In this document: piece by piece, positions 17,946-27,539 of the stretch | Numbering within the stretch: position 1 is the stretch's first letter | Layout of the letters: each line of letters opens with the position of its first letter | Assembly (NCBI RefSeq): GCF_900100965.1 | Contig: NZ_FMUJ01000006.1 | Coordinates: 325,626-389,625, forward strand | DNA length: 64,000 nucleotides | Direction: 5' to 3' | Source of the DNA: Variovorax sp. EL159 | GTDB lineage: Bacteria > Pseudomonadota > Gammaproteobacteria > Burkholderiales > Burkholderiaceae_C | Translations under genes and position numbers: made by a program | Notes under the pieces: generated by a model | What the model was told of the DNA's origin: nothing | What the model saw: the letters and a program-made list of their open reading frames with translations, nothing else | Database searches by the model: none

Positions 17946-19030
17946 AGTGAGGCTTCGAGTGCCGCGAGCATCCGCGCATTCTCGTCGGCCGTTCCGACGG
18001 TGAGGCGCAGGCAATTTGCCAGCAGTTCGTGCATTTTAGAAACGTTCTTCACCAGAACCCCGTGTGCCTTCATGCCTTCGAAGGTCTTGGCGGCATCGGG
18101 CACGCGCAAAAGCACCATGTTGGCGTCGCTGGGCCAGGTCTTGACGCCCGGCAGCCGGCCAAGGCCCGTCATCAGGCGCTCGCGCTCCTCGCGGATCTGC
18201 GCAGCCTGGGCCTCGAACACTTCGGCATGCTCCAGCGCGAACAAAGCGCACTCGCAGTTGAGCACGCTGATGTTGTAGGGCGGGCGCACCTTGTCGATCT
18301 CGGCGATCAGCGCGGCCGGCCCCATGAGGTAGCCCAGCCGGATGCCGGCCAGGCCGAACTTGCTGAGCGTGCGCATCAGCAGCACGTGGCCGTGCCCGGC
18401 GAGCCGGTCGATGTAGCTGCGGGCAGCGAAGGGCTGGTAGGCCTCGTCGATCACCACCAGGCCGCCTTGCGCGCCCTGGGCCTGCACGATCTTCTCGATG
18501 GCGGCGTCGTCCCAGAGGTTGGCGGTCGGGTTGTTCGGGTAGGCCAGGTAGACGATGGCGGGCTTCTCGCGCGCGATGGCGGCCAGCATGGCGGCCTCGT
18601 CGAGCTCGAAGTCGGCCGTGAGCGGCACGCCGAGGAAGCGCAGGCCCTGCAGCTGCGCGCTCATGGCGTACATCACGAAACCGGGCACCGGCGCCAGCAC
18701 GGTGGCGCCGGGCAGGTCGCAGGCAATGGCCAGCAGCGAGATCAATTCATCGGAGCCGTTGCCCAGCATCAGGCTGAAGCCTTCGGGCATCTGCGCATGC
18801 GCGGCCAGTGCGCGCTGCAAGTCGGCGCCACGGTCGCCCGGGTAACGGTTCAGTGCCAGCGCGCCGAGCCGCGCGCCCAGTTCGGCCTGCAGCGCTGGCG
18901 GCAGGCCGAAGGGGTTTTCCATCGCGTCGAGCTTGATGAAGCCGCGCGCGTCCTGCACCGCATAGGCATGCATGGACTGCACGTCGGCGCGGATGCGTTG
19001 AAGGGAGCGGGCGGTATCAGGAGCGGTCAT
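17942..19030 (-). CDS. hisC: Histidinol-phosphate aminotransferase HisC
   Basis: 362 residues, a fold-type I PLP enzyme. The PLP lysine lies in MRTLSKFGLAGIRLGY near residue 224. AYPNNPTANLWD and VVIDEAYQPF are the cofactor-contacting loops, and LRLTVGT with its substrate arginine is near the C terminus. The start overlaps the upstream Rap1a-like gene by four bases, so that small gene is part of the same translational chain. Confidence 0.96.
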   Translation of the reverse strand: MTAPDTARSLQRIRADVQSMHAYAVQDARGFIKLDAMENPFGLPPALQAELGARLGALALNRYPGDRGADLQRALAAHAQMPEGFSLMLGNGSDELISLLAIACDLPGATVLAPVPGFVMYAMSAQLQGLRFLGVPLTADFELDEAAMLAAIAREKPAIVYLAYPNNPTANLWDDAAIEKIVQAQGAQGGLVVIDEAYQPFAARSYIDRLAGHGHVLLMRTLSKFGLAGIRLGYLMGPAALIAEIDKVRPPYNISVLNCECALFALEHAEVFEAQAAQIREERERLMTGLGRLPGVKTWPSDANMVLLRVPDAAKTFEGMKAHGVLVKNVSKMHELLANCLRLTVGTADENARMLAALEASL

Positions 19031-19398
19031 CGGGTGCAGCGGTAGCTGTTGCGGAGGGCGCCGGACATGACCAGTTGCACGGGCATGTCGGCTTCATAAC
19101 TGTCGGCGTTGCGGCTCAGCTCGGTCTGGTAGAGCGAGCGGGCCATGGAGGGTTCGAGGCGGCGGCCCTCGACGCAGAACAAGGGCTTCTGGCCATTGCG
19201 CTGCGACGATTCGACGCCTTCGCGCAGACCTTCGAGCACGCCGACGAGGTAGTAGCTGGCGTAGGCCTTGCCCTCCTTCTCGGTGGCTTCGAGCGTGCGC
19301 AGTTCACGGATGCTCATGGCCTGTGCGCCGGCACCGGCCGCCAGTGCGAGCAACAGCACCGACAGGCGCGGCAGCAGCAGGACGGCGGTGCGCTTCAT
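19027..19398 (-). CDS. Small secreted protein resembling the Rap1a/Tai immunity family
   Basis: 123 residues with a cleavable-looking signal peptide (hydrophobic to about residue 25, ending GAQA). The mature part has YYLVGVLEGLREG, a cysteine in LFCVEGRRLEPSM, and a C-terminal SGALRNSYRC, matching the spacing of Rap1a-type proteins (YxxGxxxG, FC, terminal Cys). Rap1a proteins were first known as periplasmic immunity factors for type VI effectors, but many homologues stand alone with no known role. No effector or T6SS gene is nearby. It lies inside the his cluster and overlaps hisC by four bases. Confidence 0.55.
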   Translation of the reverse strand: MKRTAVLLLPRLSVLLLALAAGAGAQAMSIRELRTLEATEKEGKAYASYYLVGVLEGLREGVESSQRNGQKPLFCVEGRRLEPSMARSLYQTELSRNADSYEADMPVQLVMSGALRNSYRCTR

Positions 19399-19410
19399 GG
19401 GCTTCGACGG

Positions 19411-20223
19411 CTACTTGCGGTAGCGCGGCGGCGGCGCGTACGAGCCGTCGGCCGGGAAGGCGTTCGGCTGCGAAGACATCGTATCGCGACGGGCGCGGCG
19501 CGGCACATTGGGCTCTTCGAGCTCGAACACCGCGGCGCCGATCACGCCGATGTTGCGCACGTCGCCTGCCTCGGTGTTGGCTGCATAGGCACGGCCCGGC
19601 GCTGCAAAGCGGAAAGCGGCGACCTCGTTCTGGCTCTTGCGGAAGCCCTCGATGGTGAGCGACTCCTGCCCGCGCAGCACGTAGCCGCCGTTGCGCAGGC
19701 TGCCGGGCTTGCCGTTCAGCACGTCGAGGCCGTCGACCGTGGCGATCACCTCGTAGCTGCGGTCGCTGAGGTTGCGAAAGCGCAGCGTGTAGCGCGAGCC
19801 TTCGACACCGGCCAGCCGGAACATGTCCTCTGCACGGCGTGCGCGCTGCAGCGGCAGCGGGCGGCCGTTTTCCTCGAGCACCGACCATTCGATGTCGCCC
19901 TGCGCCAGTTGCAGGTTCAGGCGCCGCTCGGGATCGTTGCCGACCGTGCGGCGCACCGCACTCGCTTCGTTGTAGCCCAGCGAGGCCACGTCATCCGGCG
20001 TTTCGGAGAGGCGCTTGATCGCGACCGTGCGGGTCTTCGATTCGAGGCCCTCGCCCCATTGCGTGCCGAGTTGCGGCGCGGGTGCTGCTGCGCTGGTCGT
20101 GGAGGTGCTTGCCGTGTCGCGCAATGCCAGCGGTTGCTGGCTGCAGGCGGCCAGCAGGGCCGCGCCCGCGACAAGACCCGTGGCGAACTTGAAAAGGCGC
20201 GAGCGATAGAAACGATGAATCAT
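19411..20223 (-). CDS. Predicted lipoprotein of unknown function
   Basis: 270 residues. A lipobox LLAAC puts the acylated cysteine at residue 27, after a basic and hydrophobic start. The mature protein begins with a Ser/Thr/Ala linker, has a mixed beta-type central part (YTLRFRNLSDRSYEVIATVDGLDV, broken by loops) and ends in a proline-rich SYAPPPRYRK tail. I recognise no domain with confidence. It lies between hisD and the Rap1a-like gene; the 12-base gap to the latter suggests co-expression. It should sit in the periplasm or outer membrane. Confidence 0.75.
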   Translation of the reverse strand: MIHRFYRSRLFKFATGLVAGAALLAACSQQPLALRDTASTSTTSAAAPAPQLGTQWGEGLESKTRTVAIKRLSETPDDVASLGYNEASAVRRTVGNDPERRLNLQLAQGDIEWSVLEENGRPLPLQRARRAEDMFRLAGVEGSRYTLRFRNLSDRSYEVIATVDGLDVLNGKPGSLRNGGYVLRGQESLTIEGFRKSQNEVAAFRFAAPGRAYAANTEAGDVRNIGVIGAAVFELEEPNVPRRARRDTMSSQPNAFPADGSYAPPPRYRK

Positions 20224-20254
20224 CTTTGCTCCTCCCGAAGCGAGTTATGGAGCC

Positions 20255-21577
20255 TCAGATCTTACGCAGGCGCATGCGGGCAGCTTCCGCGTGCGCCTGC
20301 AGGCCCTCGCCCTCGGCCAGCGTGACGGCGATGGGGCCGAGCACCTGGGCACCGGCCTCGCTGACTTCGATGAGGCTGGAGCGCTTCTGAAAGTCGTACA
20401 CGCCCAACGGGCTCGAAAAGCGCGCCGTGCCGCTGGTCGGCAGCACGTGGTTGGGGCCGGCGCAGTAGTCGCCCAGGCTCTCGCTGGTGAAGGCGCCGAG
20501 GAAGATCGCGCCGGCGTGGCGCAGCAACGGCTCCCAGCGGTTCGGCTCGCTGCTGCTCACTTCAAGGTGCTCGGGGGCGATGCGGTTGCTGATCTCGCAG
20601 GCCTCTTCCATGTTCTTCGTGTGGATCAGCGCGCCGCGGCCGTTGAGCGAGGCGGCGATGATTTCCGCGCGCGGCATGGCGGGCAGCAGGCGATCGATCT
20701 CGGCCTGCACGCGGTCGATGTAGGCGGCGTCGGGGCACAGCAGGATGCTCTGCGCCAGCTCGTCGTGCTCGGCCTGGCTGAAGAGGTCCATCGCCACCCA
20801 CTCGGGCGGCGTGGTGCCGTCGGCCAGCACGAGGATCTCGCTCGGGCCCGCGATCATGTCGATGCCCACGGTGCCGAACACGCGGCGCTTGGCGGCGGCC
20901 ACATAGGCGTTGCCGGGGCCGGTGATCTTGTCGACCGCGGGGATGGTGGCGGTGCCGTAGGCGAGCGCGGCCACAGCTTGCGCGCCACCAATGGTGAAAC
21001 CGCGCGTCACGCCGGCCACATAGGCTGCGGCGAGCACCAGTTGATTCTTCTCGCCCTTCGGCGTCGGTACGACCATGATGATTTCGCCGACGCCCGCGAC
21101 GTGCGCGGGAATGGCGTTCATCAGCACGCTCGACGGATAGGCCGCCTTGCCGCCCGGCACGTAGATGCCGACGCGGTCGAGCGGTGTGACCTTCTGGCCG
21201 AGCAGCGTGCCGTCGGCGTCGCGGTAGCTCCAGCTTTCGCCGCTGGCCTTCTTCTGGGCTTCGTGATAACTGCGCACGCGGCGCGCGGCGGCTTCGAGCG
21301 CATCGCGCTGCGCGGCGGGCAGCGACTCGAATGCGGCCTTCAGTTCGGCCTGCGTGAGTTCGAGCCCGGGCAACGTGGCGGCGCCGAGCTTGTCGAAACG
21401 GTTCGTGTACTCCAGCACCGCCTCGTCGCCGCGCTTCTGCACGTCGGCCAGGATGTCGGCCACCACCTTCTCGATCGCAGCGTCCGCATCCGCAGACCAA
21501 TGCAGCCGCGCCTTGAATTCAGCGTCGAAGCTGGCTGAAGTCGTGGACAGACGGGCGGGGGCTGCTTTCAGAGTCAT
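20255..21577 (-). CDS. hisD: Histidinol dehydrogenase HisD
   Basis: 440 residues. Oxidises histidinol to histidine in two NAD-dependent steps. Family landmarks: YVPGGKAAYPSSVLMN, ITGPGNAYVAAAKR, MIAGPSEILVLAD, the zinc-site QAEHDELAQS, and the C-terminal HVLPTSGTARFSSPLGVYDF. ATG 21577 was chosen; the longer frame to 21787 runs into hisG. Follows hisG after 25 bases. In many relatives hisC comes next, but here two envelope-type genes intervene. Confidence 0.97.
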   Translation of the reverse strand: MTLKAAPARLSTTSASFDAEFKARLHWSADADAAIEKVVADILADVQKRGDEAVLEYTNRFDKLGAATLPGLELTQAELKAAFESLPAAQRDALEAAARRVRSYHEAQKKASGESWSYRDADGTLLGQKVTPLDRVGIYVPGGKAAYPSSVLMNAIPAHVAGVGEIIMVVPTPKGEKNQLVLAAAYVAGVTRGFTIGGAQAVAALAYGTATIPAVDKITGPGNAYVAAAKRRVFGTVGIDMIAGPSEILVLADGTTPPEWVAMDLFSQAEHDELAQSILLCPDAAYIDRVQAEIDRLLPAMPRAEIIAASLNGRGALIHTKNMEEACEISNRIAPEHLEVSSSEPNRWEPLLRHAGAIFLGAFTSESLGDYCAGPNHVLPTSGTARFSSPLGVYDFQKRSSLIEVSEAGAQVLGPIAVTLAEGEGLQAHAEAARMRLRKI

Positions 21578-21602
21578 GAGGTTCGGATGGAAGAGGAGGA
21601 AG

Positions 21603-22240
21603 TCAGGCGGAAGGAATGGCCGACGCAAACGCGTCGATGATGCGGCGGATGGGCTCGCGCTTGAGCTTGAGCGCGGCCTGGTTGACCACGAGGCGGGCGC
21701 TGATGTCCATGATGCGCTCGACCTCGACCAGGTGATTGGCCTTGAGGGTGTTGCCGGTCGAGACCAGGTCGACGATGGCGTCGGCAAGGCCCGTGAGCGG
21801 TGCCAGCTCCATGCTGCCGTAGAGCTTGATCAGGTCGACGTGCACGCCCTTGCTGGCAAAGAAGTCGCGCGACAGGCCGACGTACTTGGTCGCCACGCGC
21901 AGGCGCGAGCCCTGGCGCACGGCCGAGGCGTAGTCGTAGTCGGCGCGCACGGCCACGCTCAGGCGGCAGGCTGCGATGCGCAGGTCGAGTGGCTGGTACA
22001 TGCCCTGGTTGCCGTTTTCGAGCAGCACGTCGAGGCCGGTCACGCCGAGATCGGCACCGCCGTACTGCACGTAGGTGGGCACGTCGGACGCACGCACCAG
22101 CACCACGCGCACGTCGGGCCGGGTGGTCTCGAGAATGAGCTTGCGCGACTTCTCGGGGTCTTCGGTGACCTCGATGCCGGCGGCGGCCAGCAGGGGCATC
22201 GTCTCTTCGAAGATGCGGCCTTTGGAAAGCGCCAGGGTGA

Positions 22241-22244
<4 letters not shown>
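21603..22244 (-). CDS. hisG: ATP phosphoribosyltransferase catalytic subunit HisG (short form)
   Basis: 213 residues, the short HisG form that lacks the C-terminal regulatory domain and needs HisZ for activity and feedback control. It starts MITLALSKGRIFEETMPLL. GVTGLDVLLENG and DLVSTGNTLKANHL with the PRPP-binding loop are clear. No hisZ is in this window. The start overlaps the murA stop by four bases, putting histidine synthesis behind a cell-wall gene in one operon. Confidence 0.96.
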
Positions 22245-23530
<1,286 letters not shown>

Positions 23531-23572
23531 CGAAGTTCCAGCGAAATCAGGGGGCCCGCAGGGGCCGGAAAG

Positions 23573-23815
23573 TCATTTTTCCACTGCCGCCCATTCGGCC
23601 GGCGTGTAGGTCTTCATCGAAAGCGCATGCACCTCGTCGGTGTGCATTTTCGCACCGAGGGTGGCGTAGACCCGCTGGTGGCGCTGGATGGCGCGCTTGC
23701 CCTCGAATTCGGCCGAGACGATGGTGGCGTACCAATGTCGGCCGTCGCCTTCGAGCGTGATGTGCTCGCAAGGGAGGTGGGACTGGATCAGGGCCTGGAG
23801 TTGTTCGGCGGTCAT
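23573..23815 (-). CDS. ibaG: BolA family protein, IbaG-like
   Basis: 80 residues, the length of IbaG/YrbA proteins. It shows a BolA fold with HITLEGDGRHWYATIVSAEFEGKRAIQRHQRVYATLG (split by turns) and the conserved HALSMKTYTPAEW end. IbaG binds monothiol glutaredoxin and iron-sulphur clusters and affects the envelope. Placement next to murA, with mla genes further upstream, is conserved across beta- and gammaproteobacteria. Confidence 0.9.
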   Translation of the reverse strand: MTAEQLQALIQSHLPCEHITLEGDGRHWYATIVSAEFEGKRAIQRHQRVYATLGAKMHTDEVHALSMKTYTPAEWAAVEK

Positions 23816-23849
23816 GGGGATGGGTATTTATCGGGAAACGCCGCGAAAA

Positions 23850-23920
23850 CGGCTTTGCCGGGCCGCTGCTGTTGCCCCCGGAAGGAGGTTGGCAAAGCGA
23901 CACGAAGTGCGCGAAGACTG
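23850..23920. repeat. Copy C of the GCACTTCGTGTCGC dispersed repeat (inverted)
   Basis: On the minus strand this reads CTTCGCGCACTTCGTGTCGC (core at 23897-23910), CCTTCCGGGGGCAACAG, then CCCGGCAAAGCCG ending near 23850. The same blocks in the same order make copy B at 7151-7222. It fills the 120-base gap between ibaG and the ABC permease, whose genes run in the same direction. Confidence 0.7.
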
Positions 23921-23935
23921 GGGAAGAGCCATGAC

Positions 23936-24700
23936 TCAGCCTCGGATTTTGTAGCCGATGCGCAGCAAGTGAACGGCGATGGCGCTCACCGCCAGCCAGG
24001 CGATGCCGACGATGCCCAGGCTGAGCCAGGGCGAGGCGTCGCTCACGCCGAAGAAACCGTAGCGGAAGCCGTCGATCATGTAGAAGAACGGGTTCAGGTG
24101 GCTCACCTTCTGCCAGAACGGGGGCAGCGAGCCGATCGAATAGAACACGCCCGACAGGAAGGTCATGGGCATGATCAGGAAGTTCTGGAACACGGCCATC
24201 TGGTCGAACTTCTCGGCCCAGAGGCCGGCGATCAGGCCCAGGGTGCCGAGCATGGCCGAGCCCAGCAACGCGAACACCAGGATACAGACCGGCGCCACAA
24301 AGCTCGGCACCGCGAAGAAGACGGTGACGGCGAACACGCCCAGCCCCACGGCCAGCCCGCGAATGATCGACGAGCCCACGTAGGCGAAGAACCAGCCCCA
24401 GTGCGACAGCGGCGTGAGCAGCACGAAGACCAGGTTGCCCATGATCTTGCTCTGGATGATCGACGACGAGCTGTTGGCAAAGGCGTTCTGCAGCACGCTC
24501 ATCATCACGAGGCCCGGCACCAGGAAGGCCGTGTAGCCGACGGTGCCGTAGACCGTGACGCGGCCTTCGAGCACATGGCCGAAGACCATGAGGTACAGCA
24601 GCGCGGTGAGCACTGGTGCGCCCACGGTCTGGAAGCCGACCTTCCAGAAGCGCAATGTCTCTTTGTAGAGCAGCGCGCGCCAGCCAGTGACCGCCATCAT
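23936..24700 (-). CDS. ABC-2 type transporter permease (YadH-like)
   Basis: 254 residues with six membrane segments. The ABC-2 hallmark NPFFYMIDGFRYGFFGVSD follows LSGVFYSIGSLPPFWQKVSHL. The membrane part of a two-gene exporter with the ATPase encoded just upstream; the two overlap by four bases (24697-24700). The YadGH subfamily is widespread next to ibaG/murA or panD regions, and its substrate is not established. Confidence 0.92.
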   Translation of the reverse strand: MMAVTGWRALLYKETLRFWKVGFQTVGAPVLTALLYLMVFGHVLEGRVTVYGTVGYTAFLVPGLVMMSVLQNAFANSSSSIIQSKIMGNLVFVLLTPLSHWGWFFAYVGSSIIRGLAVGLGVFAVTVFFAVPSFVAPVCILVFALLGSAMLGTLGLIAGLWAEKFDQMAVFQNFLIMPMTFLSGVFYSIGSLPPFWQKVSHLNPFFYMIDGFRYGFFGVSDASPWLSLGIVGIAWLAVSAIAVHLLRIGYKIRG

Positions 24701-25644
24701 CGCGCGACCTCCAGCGGCGTCTGTTCGCCCGCCATCAGGTCGATGAACACGTCTTCCAGGTCGGCCTTGCGCATTTCCACATCTTCCACCGCGACACCGG
24801 CTTCGCGGATCGCGGCCAGCAGTTGTTCGACTTCATGCGCGTTCTGCGCCGGGAGCTGCACGATGCGCCCGGTGATGCGCGCGTGCTGGGCGATGGCCCA
24901 GGGCAGCATGGCGTCGGTCTTGAAGCGCAGCACGTTGCTGGCGGCCGACTTCAGCAGCTCGCTGGTGCGGTCCAGCGCGATCACGCGGCCCAGCTTGAGC
25001 ATCGCGATGCGGCTGCACAGCGCCTCGGCTTCTTCTAGATAGTGGGTGGTCAGCAGCACGGTACTGCCCTGCTTGTTGAGCTTGGCGACGAACTGCCAGA
25101 GCGTCTGGCGCAGCTCGACGTCGACACCGGCCGTGGGCTCGTCGAGCACGATCACCGGCGGCTTGTGCACGAGCGCCTGCGCCACCAGCACGCGACGCTT
25201 CATGCCGCCGGAAAGCTGCCGCATGTTGGCTGTGGCCTTGTCGGCCAGGCCCAGGCTGTGCAGCAGCTCGTCGATCCAGTCGTCGTTGTTCTTGATGCCG
25301 AAGTAGCCCGACTGGATGCGCAGTGACTCGCGCACATTGAAGAAGGGATCGAACACCAGCTCCTGCGGCACGATGCCCAGTTGGCGCCGCGCCTCGGCGT
25401 AGTCGCGCTGGACGTCGAAGCCGTGCACGCTGATGGCACCGGACGTGGGGCGCGCCAGCCCCGCGAGCATGCTGATCAGGGTGGTCTTGCCTGCGCCGTT
25501 GGGGCCGAGCAGGCCGAAGAACTCGCCCGGCTCGATCTGGAAGCTGACCTCGTCGACCGCGCGCAGCCCCTGTTTGCCTTGGGCCCGCTGCTGCTTGGAG
25601 GGGGGATAGGTCTTGGAGACCGATTGGAATGAGATCGCGGGCAT
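24697..25644 (-). CDS. ABC transporter ATP-binding protein (YadG-like)
   Basis: 315 residues. Walker A GLLGPNGAGKTT, Q-loop IVPQELVFDP, signature QLSGGMKRRVLVAQAL, Walker B PPVIVLDEPTAGVDVE, and H-loop TTHYLEEAEAL are all present. The C-terminal about 80 residues form the accessory domain seen in this subfamily. Pairs with the downstream permease through a four-base overlap. Export of a lipid, polysaccharide or drug is possible; the sequence does not decide. Confidence 0.93.
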   Translation of the reverse strand: MPAISFQSVSKTYPPSKQQRAQGKQGLRAVDEVSFQIEPGEFFGLLGPNGAGKTTLISMLAGLARPTSGAISVHGFDVQRDYAEARRQLGIVPQELVFDPFFNVRESLRIQSGYFGIKNNDDWIDELLHSLGLADKATANMRQLSGGMKRRVLVAQALVHKPPVIVLDEPTAGVDVELRQTLWQFVAKLNKQGSTVLLTTHYLEEAEALCSRIAMLKLGRVIALDRTSELLKSAASNVLRFKTDAMLPWAIAQHARITGRIVQLPAQNAHEVEQLLAAIREAGVAVEDVEMRKADLEDVFIDLMAGEQTPLEVAR

Positions 25645-25677
25645 GGGAGCCCGTGATTTTACGGGGCTGTTACTTTT

Positions 25678-25953
25678 TCAGGGCGCGGCGGGCAAAAGGC
25701 CCGCGATCCCATAAAGGGTCGCCAGTTCTCGCAGCCGCGGCGAGAGGCCCTTGACCGCGAACCCCCGACCCAGCGCGCTCGACTCGCGCCGGCATTCAAG
25801 CAGCACTGCCAGTGCCGACGAATCGAACTGCGCCAACGCTGTGGCATCGACCACGGTCGACGACGAGTCGGTCTGGCCTTTCAGCCCCTGCTGCAGCATG
25901 CGCATGCAGGCGGGGGCCTCGTCGTGGGTGAGCTTGGTGGGCAGGACCAGCAT
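25678..25953 (-). CDS. mlaB: STAS-domain protein MlaB
   Basis: 91 residues making one STAS domain: a first strand MLVLPTKLTHDEAPACM, then VVDATALAQFDSSALAVLLECRRES with the conserved serine of the Asp-Ser pair, and a last helix. MlaB binds the ATPase MlaF and is needed for assembly of the MlaFEDB inner-membrane complex. It is the last gene of the operon, 13 bases after mlaC. Confidence 0.9.
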   Translation of the reverse strand: MLVLPTKLTHDEAPACMRMLQQGLKGQTDSSSTVVDATALAQFDSSALAVLLECRRESSALGRGFAVKGLSPRLRELATLYGIAGLLPAAP

Positions 25954-25966
25954 GGCGTTTGCCCCG

Positions 25967-26623
25967 TCAGCCCTTGCTGTTGCCCTTGTTGCGCACAGCC
26001 AGCGCGGCGATCAGGCCGTCGATGCCGCTCTTGTTGATTTCCTGCGCAAACTGGGTGCGGTAGGTGTCGACCAGCCATACGCCCAGCACATTCAGGTTGT
26101 AGACCTTCCAGCCGGCGCCCTGGCCGGGCGTCTTCTCGAGGCGGTAGTCGAGCTGCACCGGGTCGCCACGGCCCTTGACTTCGGTGCGCACCAGCACGTC
26201 GGTGTCGGTGGGCGAACCGCGGAAGGGACGGATCGTGACGGTCTGGTCGGTCACCTGGTCGAGCGCGCCAGCGTAGGTGCGCACGAGCAGCGTCTTGAAC
26301 TCTTCCTGCAGCCGCTTTTGCTGCTCGGGCGTGGCCTGGCGCCAGGCCGGGCCGACGGCGGAAGCCGTCATGCGCTGGAAGTTGACGTTGGGCATGATCT
26401 TGCTGTCGACCAGCAGCATGATCTTGTTGACGTCGCCCGCCTTGATGGACGAGTCGGCCTTGATCGTGTCCAGCACGTCGGTCGACAGGCGCTTGACGAG
26501 CGCATCGGGCGCTTCGTCGGCCGCGTGCGCGGGCTGCACGAAGGCGACGGCGGCGCCGAACAGCAAGGCACCGGCCAGCACCAGGCGGCCGAGATCGCGT
26601 CGTTGCAAGGTCTTGTTGTTCAT
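25967..26623 (-). CDS. mlaC: Periplasmic phospholipid-binding protein MlaC
   Basis: 218 residues with a signal peptide ending near PAHAAD (about residue 35). The mature part shows VDSKIMPNVNFQRMTASAVG, QQKRLQEEFKTLLVRTYAGAL and YRLEKTPGQGAGWKVYNLNVLGVWL (with breaks), the ttg2D/MlaC fold. It shuttles phospholipid between MlaA in the outer membrane and MlaFEDB. ATG 26623 was chosen; the longer frame to 26758 runs through the intergenic hairpin. A 169-base gap with no gene separates it from mlaA. Confidence 0.94.
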   Translation of the reverse strand: MNNKTLQRRDLGRLVLAGALLFGAAVAFVQPAHAADEAPDALVKRLSTDVLDTIKADSSIKAGDVNKIMLLVDSKIMPNVNFQRMTASAVGPAWRQATPEQQKRLQEEFKTLLVRTYAGALDQVTDQTVTIRPFRGSPTDTDVLVRTEVKGRGDPVQLDYRLEKTPGQGAGWKVYNLNVLGVWLVDTYRTQFAQEINKSGIDGLIAALAVRNKGNSKG

Positions 26624-26735
26624 GGTGAGTCCCTCAATCAAGTTTGAAAATCTACGAAGTACACGCAGGAAGCGAAGTACTGAGACAGAAACGGATTCGA
26701 GCGGCGCGGGGCCGACCGGGTTCCTGTCTCGCAGG

Positions 26736-26767
26736 TGAAGCCTTGCAACCGGATGCAAGCGGCTTCA
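26736..26767. promoter_or_regulatory. Long imperfect hairpin between mlaA and mlaC
   Basis: TGAAGC 26736-26741 pairs with GCTTCA 26762-26767, and CTTGCA 26742-26747 pairs with TGCAAG 26754-26759, leaving a six-base loop and a two-base bulge. No T-run follows on either strand, so a processing or stability element in the polycistronic transcript is more likely than termination. It lies inside an otherwise gene-free gap (26624-26792). Confidence 0.5.
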
Positions 26768-26792
26768 TGGCTAGCCTTCGGCGCGCTCCTGT

Positions 26793-27539
26793 TTATTTTC
26801 CGGCGCCGTCGTCCGGAGGATTGCCGTCGTAGACCTGGCTGCGGCGGCGCTGCAGGAACGCATCGCGCGTGAACGAATACTTGTCGAGCGCCGCGTCGCC
26901 GAGCAGTCGGCCCGCACGCAGGTACTGCGAGCGCGTGTCGACCACTCGCAGGGCGGTCAGCGAATTGCGCCAGCGGACGTCTTCCATGTGGGCCAGCGGA
27001 TCGCCGTAGTAGTCCAGCGGCTTCGCCACGGTATCGCGCAGGGTCGACGGGCCCAGCAGCGGCAGCACCACGTAAGGACCAGGGCCCACGCCCCAATAGC
27101 CGAGCGTCTGGCCGAAATCTTCTTCGTGGCGCGAGATGCCTGCATCGCTTGCGACGTCGAGCAGGCCGCCGAGTCCGAAGAAGGTGTTGACGTTGAGGCG
27201 CATGAAGGTCTCGGCACTGCCCTGCAGCTTGAGCTGGGCCACGTTGTTCGCCAGGCTCCAGACGTCGCCGATGTTGTTGAAGAAGTTGTTCACGCCCGAA
27301 CGCACCATCGAGGGCAAGGCCCGCTGGTAAGCGGTGGCCACGGGGACCAGCACCGCGTCGTCGACGGTTTCATTGAAGCGCGAAACGCCACGGTTCATGG
27401 GCTCGAACGGGTCGGCCGGATTGGCATTGGGGCCCGTGGCGCAGCCGGCCAAGAGCGCAAAGGCGGCTACAGCGCCCGTCCAACGGGCGTATGGAGCTAT
27501 ATTTTTCATAGCAAATGACAGATTCGATCGTGTTTTCAT
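26793..27539 (-). CDS. mlaA: Outer-membrane lipoprotein MlaA (VacJ)
   Basis: 248 residues from ATG 27539, or 238 from ATG 27509. The lipobox LLAGC puts the lipidated cysteine at residue 33. DPFEPMNRGVSRFNETVDDAV, NNFFNNIGDVWSLANN, EDFGQTLGYWGVGPGPYVVLP and DYYGDP are diagnostic. MlaA removes mislocalised phospholipids from the outer leaflet and passes them to MlaC. The start overlaps the mlaD stop by four bases. A GCTAT-N7-ATAGC repeat with a flanking hairpin (27473-27512) lies in the signal-sequence codons. Confidence 0.95.
   Translation of the reverse strand: MKTRSNLSFAMKNIAPYARWTGAVAAFALLAGCATGPNANPADPFEPMNRGVSRFNETVDDAVLVPVATAYQRALPSMVRSGVNNFFNNIGDVWSLANNVAQLKLQGSAETFMRLNVNTFFGLGGLLDVASDAGISRHEEDFGQTLGYWGVGPGPYVVLPLLGPSTLRDTVAKPLDYYGDPLAHMEDVRWRNSLTALRVVDTRSQYLRAGRLLGDAALDKYSFTRDAFLQRRRSQVYDGNPPDDGAGK
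27473..27512. repeat. Paired-hairpin element, copy 2 (inside the mlaA signal sequence)
   Basis: A first hairpin has arms CGCCCGT 27473-27479 and ACGGGCG 27483-27489 around CCA. Six bases later GCTAT 27496-27500 and ATAGC 27508-27512 flank a seven-base loop. The second half matches the elements at 5301-5318 and 60016-60032. It falls within translated sequence (residues about 10-22), or just at the start if translation begins at ATG 27509. Confidence 0.55.

Noticed and set aside
19027..19398. Type VI effector-immunity pair suggested by the Rap1a-like protein
   Set aside because: No effector, VgrG, PAAR or Hcp gene is nearby, and the gene is embedded in the his operon.
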